64,000 bases of DNA from Seiridium cupressi (taxonomy: Eukaryota > Ascomycota > Sordariomycetes > Amphisphaeriales > Sporocadaceae). Every line of letters starts with the position of its first letter. Position 1 is the stretch's first letter. The stretch is from assembly GCA_036674765.1 (NCBI GenBank), contig JARVKI010000074.1:62001-126000 (forward strand), written 5' to 3'. Position numbers and translations under genes: made by a program. Positions 56,801 to 64,000 of this stretch are shown here, piece after piece. The notes below the pieces were generated by a model. The model saw only the letters and a list, made by a program, of their open reading frames with translations, searched no databases and was not told the DNA's origin.

Positions 56801-59800
56801 TGCGACTGTGTCAGGTATCGCGGCTAAACTGGTCCCAATATAACCCAGGGACAGCCTGACTCTTCCTGCATTCCATGTAGGTAAGTCAATGGCCTTGTGA
56901 GCCTCGTATACTATCCCTGGTCCGTCTAGCGATCGCCACAGACTCCAATAGGAATAAAGCCACGAAACCTCGCAGCGCTAGTATAGTTCACGACTTTCCA
57001 ATAGCTCATGCATGTCCTTTACAGTCAACCTTGAGTCTGTCAGGTGGTGGACGAACAAGGTCTATTTTTCTTCATTTTCCCCTTCTAATTCCTTCCTCCG
57101 GCCCCCGCGGCCCGGGTGGTCATTTTGATCATTTTGAGTTTACTGCCATGTACACCCTCGGTATGGTGTTAGCCGGCATCTTTGTTCCCACTTTACTTTA
57201 CATTACATGAAGCCGGTCAGGCCCGTTGGTCTTGTAAAAGTCCCACCCGCACGCGCAGTATCGTCTGCTTGCGCACAACGTGGTGAACCAGGATACTCCC
57301 TCCCAGTCCACACCACCTGCGAGGCTGCTGCAGGCGTGGCATGTCCTGATCCAAGGCTGCCCAGGAGTCTTCCTAGATTGTGGGCGGTGAAGCGAGGCGA
57401 GGCCGCTTCCTATCCCAAACATACCCAACTAGGCGACACATCATCAGACGAGAACCTAGTTTTCTGGCTTCCCTGCATGGCAGACCGCCATCTCAGACAT
57501 GACAACAACACGACTACAGGCAGACGTGGCAACCAGTCTCTGTATACTAATGAAGCAGTCGGGGGCCACTGCTACCATGTGCGGACAACTCAGATCCGTG
57601 GTGGATGCAAGGTCAAAATAGCTGCATGGCTAGGACCACCAAGATGAGCTTGGGACTAGCCGCAGTGACCGGCTACCGCATCGGCAGTGGGACCATGCTC
57701 GGGCGAGTCACGGCCCAGGCACACTCCAGAAATGATGAAGGTTGACGGCGAAGCGGCATGCGCACTCTTCCTCTGTGATATCTGAGCACTCGATTCATAG
57801 TATTATTCCTGTTTGCCAAACATCCCGACCGACGGAGCACTATTGGACTAGGATAGGCAGTCTATCATGGTGCGGCTAGTGGCATACAGTAGTCGATATC
57901 GAGCGACACGGACACCGGAGACGAGGTGCCCAGGATCAGACCCGCCAAGAAGCTAGAATCTTCATGGATTCTTCCTTTCATCTTCGAGGTCCAGCTTTAT
58001 TTCGCACCCATGACTCGAGAGCACTCCAGTCATCAAACACTTGTCTGCAGGAAAGAGAAGAACTAGCCGGGGGGACGGTGGAGGGGAAAGCCTACACAGG
58101 ACATCCGACGAGAACTCAAGCCAGCCCGACGCAAACGCTGTCATTGGTCGACACGATTTCCCGCGGCCGCTGCTGCGAGCCGACCTTTCATTGGGGCCAC
58201 AAACTACGTCTCTCGACCGTGGCAATCGCCCTTGCGACTTGCGACACCCTTTTCGTATGCTGGCATTGGCCATCAGACTCGCCCGCTCCTGCAGCGTTGC
58301 CATCCTCTTGAGTAGAGGATATGGGTATAATTCTATATTTGGCGACGCTTCACCACACGCCGCCGCTGCATGGCTCCAATCCGTCATTTAGGTGCAAGTG
58401 AATCCTTCTCGGGAGGCAGTAGACGTCTCATCAAGTCCGTGACCCAATCAGTGATGGGGAGCACAATCCTGCATCGCGGCTCCTACACAGTGGAGGGGTG
58501 TCCAGGCTGCCAGCAATAAACAAACAAATACATCACCTTCTATAGACTCCACCTGCGCTACAGCAAGCGCTGGTTTGCAGATCGGATGGAGGGATCCATT
58601 GCCGAATTTCTGGAACTGTTCCACGAGACGCTGGAGCTCCGCTCGAAGCTTGCGAAACTGGAATGGCTCTTGTTTCATCTCAAGCGGCTTTGTCACGCAT
58701 AGGGGACTACCTATATGCATACTCCTTTGAAACCCGCGCAGGGCCGTCCCGGTAGATGCTGATTTTAGTACCATTTGCAAGGTAAGTGCAGTGTGCGCAT
58801 AAACCAAATCTCCTGTGCTCAAGGTTCGAAGAATCAAGCCCTGTCTGTACTTGCCATGGCGGTAATTTCCGGAAACTATCTGCCATGTTTCCACAGGCCG
58901 TGCATGGAACAACGAGTAGCTTATCTGATCCAGACGATGCTGCCAGCGGAAATCTCGAATCTATGCATCAAGATGAGGTTGTTGTCGATCTATCAATTGT
59001 GCATCGCCCAGACAGCATTCCAAATAACCGATACAAGCGCCTACCAGAGCATGTGCTGTGAGGACGTCCTTCGAGAGATCACATCCTGCTTACTGCGTCG
59101 GCAATCTCGCGTCAGAAACGCTCTGAGACGTGTTCGGTAAGGTGGGTGGTCAGGGTCTGACGGCCTTACGTACAGTACAACCGGTGTGGTCGAACATGTT
59201 CTCAGCTCACCGAGCTGACCGCAGATATGTAACGTTGACAAATTATGCAGTAATTACCTTCACATTACTGGGTGGGTGTTGTGAAATTGTTGTGTCAGCC
59301 ATCGGTGGCGTGAGTGCCTACAAGGCCAAACTGTGTTCGCCATTTGTTGAGATATGAGCCTTGAATCAAGGACAGCAAAACTCGACCTAGTCGCCTCACA
59401 ACACCGTAAATTAGTAGTCAAGCAATCAATTGTAGCGCAGGGCCGACAGCACCGGGTCCTCTCTGAGGGTATGGCAACGCACAATAATTGGAACTATAAT
59501 CACATCATCGGCATGCACGATCGGAAAGCTGTGGCATGGGATGTCCACCGAGATATATGAAAGATTGCCTAAACGTCAGCCTTGCACTTCGGATTCGGCA
59601 GGGGTGCACAAAGTATCGTCTGTGTTGTTCGACCATTGTAATGTCTCTTCAGCCTCATTGCCTCATGATAACAAGCAGTCCCTGGCCCGTTGTTAGCCGC
59701 TATCCGGAACAGCAGCGCAACGTACATCCGAGCAGTGAGGAAGGCTTTTACTACATACCCAAACCACTCTTGGAACATCTTGCCCGGCGGAAGTTTACAA

Positions 59801-60154
59801 GCGATGGAGCCCACAGTCCGGAGTTCCGCAAACAGCCAATCTTGTACAATACCTCTACTCAAACCCGAGGGAGCACGATGAATGCAAGAAGACACGCTGG
59901 CACTGTATGCTCTGGCATCAACAGCGCGATATCGATGCCACGGCATGTTTCCTTCCGTAACACACTGTTGCCATTTCGAAGCAATCAGTATCTCCTGCAC
60001 CAGTTGATACAGCCTCGTCCAGCCATAGACCCCTGGACAGGTGCTTTTCTTGAGATCAGCCGTTTTCATTACTCATGTAAACATGGATCGCCCGTACGCC
60101 GAAACTATGCAAATCGCTCAGGCCCCCAAAACATTGCGCCATCGTCAGGTGGGC
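53832..60154. other. long gene-poor spacer
   Basis: About 6.3 kb. The purine-rich tract near 54478-54540 reads as a CT-rich leader or promoter for the SOK1-like gene on the minus strand. A GTGCT microsatellite lies at 54742-54766. The largest open frames (58448-58912 -, 59536-60273 + and 59569-60069 -) overlap one another or other strands and show no family features. The kish gene just beyond shows that small many-exon genes could hide here. Confidence 0.5.
54742..54766. repeat. GTGCT pentanucleotide microsatellite
   Basis: Five perfect tandem copies of GTGCT, about 900 bases upstream of the SOK1-like start codon. Confidence 0.95.
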
Positions 60155-60565
60155 TTAGCTACCGACCAACATTGAAACCTGTAGAGACAAATGTCAGCGC
60201 CAGGCCAGTTGGCAACTGGCTATTGCGTCGCTGCTGGAAAGATGGCACGTACCGCCATGAAAACGCAACATAGACTTATGTACGGGCTCAACCTTTCGCC
60301 TACTCTTGCTGCTTTCCAGAAGATGCCCATGAATCTATTGTCACACGTCAACATCCCTGCGCTGTGTAGGCTGGTGCAAGTCGTTCCTACCCTTGTTTGT
60401 GGTTGTTCATGAATGTCGGGAATATCGCATGCACGTATGTGCTTGTGCAAATGGAGAGGAGGATGACGAGGAGAAGCGACTGGAAGTTGAAGAGCGCAGT
60501 CTGGGAGTCGAGAGTTAGCCAAAAGCCCCAAACGATGGCCCATGTCGCACGGTTCGGCGTACCAT
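60155..60565 (-). CDS. protein kish (TMEM167 family)
   Basis: A very small two-helix membrane protein of the Golgi and secretory pathway, conserved in eukaryotes. The model is complement(join(60155..60178,60253..60334,60391..60500,60563..60565)), 72 residues, the normal size. Exon 1 is just the ATG, directly followed by a GTACGC donor; the intron ends in CTAAC...CCCAG. Introns 2 and 3 have GTAGGA and GTACGT donors with AATAG and TACAG acceptors, and the phases fit throughout. Diagnostic blocks are TALFNFQSLLLVILLSICT (helix 1), the short loop to NNHKQG, then FMGIFWKAARVGERLSPYIS and LCCVFMAVSML (helix 2). It is divergent from TAF13 across 486 bases. No continuous frame encodes it, so simple gene finding would miss it. 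Confidence 0.93.
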
Positions 60566-61051
60566 TTTGCCTGTTGATCGTGGTGTTTGCTTGTGCGGCC
60601 AAGAGAATCTGTTCTGCTTGTATGGGCTTTTAGCGGGAAGGTCGTGGTGTCGTCAAGGGCACTCAGCGGTATGGATGGACGTCGGTGTCTTGATCTGTGA
60701 AACTGCATCAACAGTCGAGCTCCCCAGCCAGCTTTCAGGGGACAGCTGGCAAGCGATCGCCTGTAATTCAAACTGCCACTTGGCAGGTCCGTGGCTGCAG
60801 CTCCACTGATTAACCCGGGGCCGGGCGTCTGGGACGCGCTCCTGCGACCTTCACCAGCTCCCCCAGCATGGTTTTGATCACACCCAGAAATAGCACCCAA
60901 CCCACTTACCCAAAGACTACTACTGCCTGCGCTCAGCCTTACCATTGACTGACGTTGCTTCACCTCGTCACGTCTTCTTTGCGGCTCTGCGGAGACGTAT
61001 CAATCTCCAGCAGCTAACCTTACCCATCAGCACTTGTCGCACGTTGTCGTC
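60566..61051. promoter_or_regulatory. bidirectional promoter region, kish / TAF13
   Basis: A 486-base interval between the divergent start codons of kish (-) and TAF13 (+). Both promoters must lie here. No individual site is assigned. Confidence 0.55.
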
Positions 61052-61599
61052 ATGGAACCTCGTGCTCGAGCCGGAAAGAACGTTGGCAAGGAAACATTTC
61101 CCGCCAAAGATCGTAAGCTGCCCCATTTGCAAGCTCGCTCAGTCATTATCGCAGCCTGCTAAATCTGCCTTCATTCATAGTCGCTGCCCTTATGTACGCC
61201 TATGGCGATGTCATCAACCCCATCCCCGAAACCGTGCGGGTGTTGGACGAGATCATGACCGAGTTCCTCGAGGGCATCTGTTTCGAGGCGAGCCGGCATG
61301 CCACTGTCGCCGGGCGTCAAAAGCTCAAGTTCGACGACTTCGAGTTCTCGTTGCGTCGCCAGCCTGAGTACCTCGGCCGGATACGGACCATGTTTGAGAA
61401 GCGGAAAGAGATTACCAAGATGCGCAAGACCTTTGGCGGCGATGACGATGCTGTCTTGCAGAACCAGGGCAAGGAGGATGGCGGTGCCGCCTCAAGCAAG
61501 AAAAGAGCCGCTACGGATGATGAGGAGCTTCTTGATGATATCGACGATGACGAGGATGTCCTCGAGGCAAGCCAGAGCAAGAAGAGGAAAATCGGCTAG
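61052..61599 (+). CDS. TAF13: transcription initiation factor TFIID subunit 13 (TAF13)
   Basis: A histone-fold subunit of TFIID that pairs with TAF11 and helps load TBP at RNA polymerase II promoters. The model is join(61052..61112,61181..61599), 159 residues, with a 68-nt intron (GTAAGC donor, TTCATAG acceptor, phase 1) that restores the family block DLAALMYAYGDVINPIPET. The histone fold continues with VRVLDEIMTEFLEGICFEA, GRQKLKFDDFEFSLRRQP and YLGRIRTMFEKRKEI. The C-terminus is acidic (DDEELLDDIDDDED) and ends in a basic nuclear-localisation-like KKRKIG. Length matches fungal TAF13. The short basic first exon is less conserved. Confidence 0.95.
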
Positions 61600-63386
61600 A
61601 AGGATCAACCTGTGCGAGCAGACCAAGACAGGATGGCACGCACGCTCATCTAACGAGCTCGAGTATCGCAAGGCCAACGCTAATATTGTCCTCTTAAGGC
61701 AGCCAGCCAGACAAGGCTTTCGGCACTCTATCAACACGATATCAGGATGCTGCAAGACGGTATGGACGAATCCTGGAGCGCCTACATCGTTCGGCCGAAA
61801 CCATGGTCGGATCCTTTGCACAGCGTATTTTTTCCCCATGGTTGCTCTCGAAATCAGCATATTCTTGTCTGCCCAGTCAAGATACGACTGAGACAACAGT
61901 CTGGGTGTAAATAATTTGGGAAACCGTTGCCATTAATGAAACGACATGGTCGACAAAATGAGGCATACTTCGCAAGAGCTTGAGGCTCAATATAGATGGT
62001 CGGAAGGATGACAAAAGACGTGCATGGGCTGCTTGACCAATTAGTAGCGAGGAGCGCACGCACTTTTGGTCCTGCACGATGCCATCACTTCCGGGTCGCA
62101 TACAATGGTGCTAATTTTTGCACATTGTTTGTGCGGAAAGACTCGATTTATTACTGCTCCGCTGCTACTGGGCTTACAACCATCAGATAGTCTAGGAGGA
62201 AGTAGTATCCCGGACCTGTAAAATTGGGCATTAACAGGGCAGGAGATGATTACCAAGCTGGTCACGGCTCAGTCAGTTCTACCCACTGGTAAGGGCCGGC
62301 GAAGTGAGGCGCAAAGAATGGAATAAGGATGGACTCCTTCTCTACAGTTATCGTTGATGTTCGATTTCAAGCCACTGTGCTCTTCGACGACACATTGGAA
62401 AGCTCCCTATCATAAGAACATCAATCGAAGGGAGACTAGTGTCGGCAACCATTTGCGTGCATGACCTTTGCAGCCTCTTCCACATCATGCCATCACTTAC
62501 AATTATCGCCCAGCATTTCACATAACTTGTGACAGCCAAGAATGCCTTGGATTCCTCACCATTCGAGGACCTGGAGAACCGATGCGCTTGGCCGGGGCGT
62601 GATCCATATCTTCCGTGCGAGTATGCCCTCTTCGCGGCCCATATGCGGGTTGTCATACGAAGCGTCTATTCTACAGGGTGATGTGCAGTTTCCGGACCAG
62701 GTTGCCGGCAGACGTGTTATTTCCATCTGGGGTCGCTGGGACTCAATAGACTTAACCTTAACCATGCCGCGGGGTAGTTATCCGATTCGTTGAATAGTAA
62801 CAGCGATATCGGTGCCATGGTCTGCTATCATGCATAGACCTAGCTGGCGGGCCAATAAGCAAAGCCTCATACTCCGATCACAGTCTGTTCCTCACACTAT
62901 GGGATTAGATCCATGATGCTGAGCTGCAGACTGAATCGGCCGGTTGGCTATGGATAGGCCTATCACGGTCGATCATGGGTGCAATATGGATACGGCTGGT
63001 TTGGAGGATGCGCTCACGTTCAAGTTAGATCCACTGTGATGAGTAGACGATGCGTCCTAGAGAGACCGAACGCATTGATGTGCTTGCTGCTTTTTCGCCG
63101 TGCTCTTTCGAATTGGAGCCCAGCGGTGGCGCTCCTCTGTCCCGTTTCTGCCTGCCCTGACCATGTTGTTCCCATATCATCGCTGGGATAGCTATCCGGC
63201 GTTAGTTTCGCTTTGTATTCTCCGACTTGACATCGGCAGCCTCTCACACGTTGAAGCATTGGAGTTGCATAGTGCAGCTGTCATTCTTCTAGAAAAGACC
63301 GTCAGTCTCGGGACGTCATCATTGATGCATACAACCTCTTTGCTATTATTAGCATTATAACATTTCACTTGTGATGGCTCCTCGCT
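61600..63386. other. intergenic region before the transporter
   Basis: About 1.8 kb with no supported gene. The final 100-200 bases should hold the transporter promoter and leader. Open frames near 62348-62793 on both strands overlap and lack motifs. Confidence 0.5.
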
Positions 63387-64000
63387 ATGACGCCCCTTGC
63401 ACCCGTACCTCGAACACCTGCGAAGCAAGATCCTGGAGTCTATGAAGATGTAGCACTCGATCTCTACCCGAACAATGCCTACGAGGCCGGCAAACCCGAT
63501 TCTGCAACGCCCAATCTCCTGGACCCAAGCGACATTCGGCGGTACTCCATCAGCCCTTTACCCCAGGATGGACGACATACACCACAAGGTTCCTTCAGGG
63601 GACCGTCACCAGCACCGCCCTTCCCACTACCGTCGCGTAGAGGGGGAGGGGGGTTCAAGTTTGCCATGAAATCCTTCTTCCTCTCGCAGTGGCAACGCAA
63701 CGGCGGGCCTATCCTCATAGTCATAGCTCAACTTTTCGGTGCCTCCATGAACCTCTCGACCCGAGTTCTCGAGCTTGAAGATGGCCTACACCCAATGCAG
63801 ATTCTGTGCGCACGCATGACGTCTACTATTGTCTTCTGCTTCGCCTACATGTGGTATCAGCATGTGCCGTCGGCGCCCTGGGGTCCACGAGAGGTTCGTC
63901 CGCTGTTGATCCTGAGGGCGTGCGCTGGGTTCGTCGGACTCTACGGCATGTGGTGTAGTATAATGTTTCTACCCCTTGCCGAGGCAACGGTGATCGGTTT
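63387..64000 (+). CDS. DMT/EamA-type membrane transporter, truncated by the window end
   Basis: The 5' part of a multi-pass transporter of the drug/metabolite transporter superfamily (EamA-like, SLC35-related). The reading frame from the ATG at 63387 stays open to base 64000, giving 204 whole codons. About 95 polar, Pro-rich cytosolic residues (a poly-Gly stretch near residue 90) precede the first helix (GPILIVIAQLFGASMNLSTR). The typical EamA block HPMQILCARMTSTIVFCFAYM follows, then a helix with LRACAGFVGLYGMWCSIMFL and LAEATVIGF, the end of the conserved EamA repeat. An upstream ATG at 63373 is in another frame and soon stops. Substrate is unknown, and the remaining six or so helices lie outside the window. 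Confidence 0.88.
   Translation, partial: MTPLAPVPRTPAKQDPGVYEDVALDLYPNNAYEAGKPDSATPNLLDPSDIRRYSISPLPQDGRHTPQGSFRGPSPAPPFPLPSRRGGGGFKFAMKSFFLSQWQRNGGPILIVIAQLFGASMNLSTRVLELEDGLHPMQILCARMTSTIVFCFAYMWYQHVPSAPWGPREVRPLLILRACAGFVGLYGMWCSIMFLPLAEATVIG

Noticed and set aside
59536..60273. 245-codon plus-strand frame overlapping a 166-codon minus-strand frame and the 3' exons of kish
   Set aside because: There is no recognisable domain, the composition looks random, and it runs over the well-supported kish exons on the other strand.
60220..60963. 247-codon minus-strand frame starting upstream of kish
   Set aside because: It contains kish exon 3 in frame, but the rest runs through the introns and promoter and has no conserved features. 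The spliced four-exon model explains the conserved parts.

Overview
This window is nuclear DNA of a filamentous ascomycete (Pezizomycotina, most likely a Sordariomycete). The basis is short introns of about 50-150 nt with GTAAGT/GTACGT-like donors, CTAAC-like branch points and YAG acceptors, GC-rich genes separated by long spacers, AT-rich islands, and proteins of fungal type: PalA/Rim20, TRM6/Gcd10, a SOK1-type TCP11 protein, ARPC3, TAF13 and kish. No species is assigned. There are no rRNA genes, CRISPR arrays or prokaryotic operons, and I found no convincing tRNA gene.

Layout. 1-8.8 kb: a four-exon class II O-methyltransferase (+), then on the minus strand a PEBP-family protein and the pH-signalling scaffold PalA/Rim20. 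8.8-15 kb: a 1,359-residue protein joining a zinc-finger-like start, a large-GTPase domain, a RING finger and a patatin domain whose nucleophile position is Asn, followed by a beta-carbonic anhydrase with two plausible starts. 15-28 kb: a long gene-poor spacer, a GT31-like type II Golgi glycosyltransferase, a membrane-tethered lectin-like beta-propeller (-) and an OB-fold-like protein. 28-37 kb: an uncharacterised minus-strand locus with a puzzling in-frame stop, a secreted endonuclease/exonuclease/phosphatase-family nuclease (-), an AT-rich island and a 2EXR/F-box-like protein. 37-43.3 kb: an uncharacterised conserved-looking protein (-), ARPC3 (+) and convergent TRM6 (-). 43.3-51.8 kb: an AT-rich island holding a frameshifted small cysteine-rich secreted-protein relic, a six-exon secreted sulfatase (-) and spacer. 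51.8-64 kb: SOK1/TCP11 (-), a 6.3 kb spacer, the 72-residue kish gene (-, four exons, the first only an ATG), TAF13 (+), and a DMT/EamA-type transporter cut by the window end.

Most genes are independent housekeeping or secretory genes and do not form a pathway. The O-methyltransferase/PEBP pair resembles pieces of secondary-metabolite loci, but no backbone synthase is present. The most unusual item is the GTPase-RING-pseudopatatin protein, whose architecture recalls fungal NLR-like immune or incompatibility proteins. The most easily missed genes are kish and ARPC3, whose start codons sit in 3-nt and 6-nt first exons.
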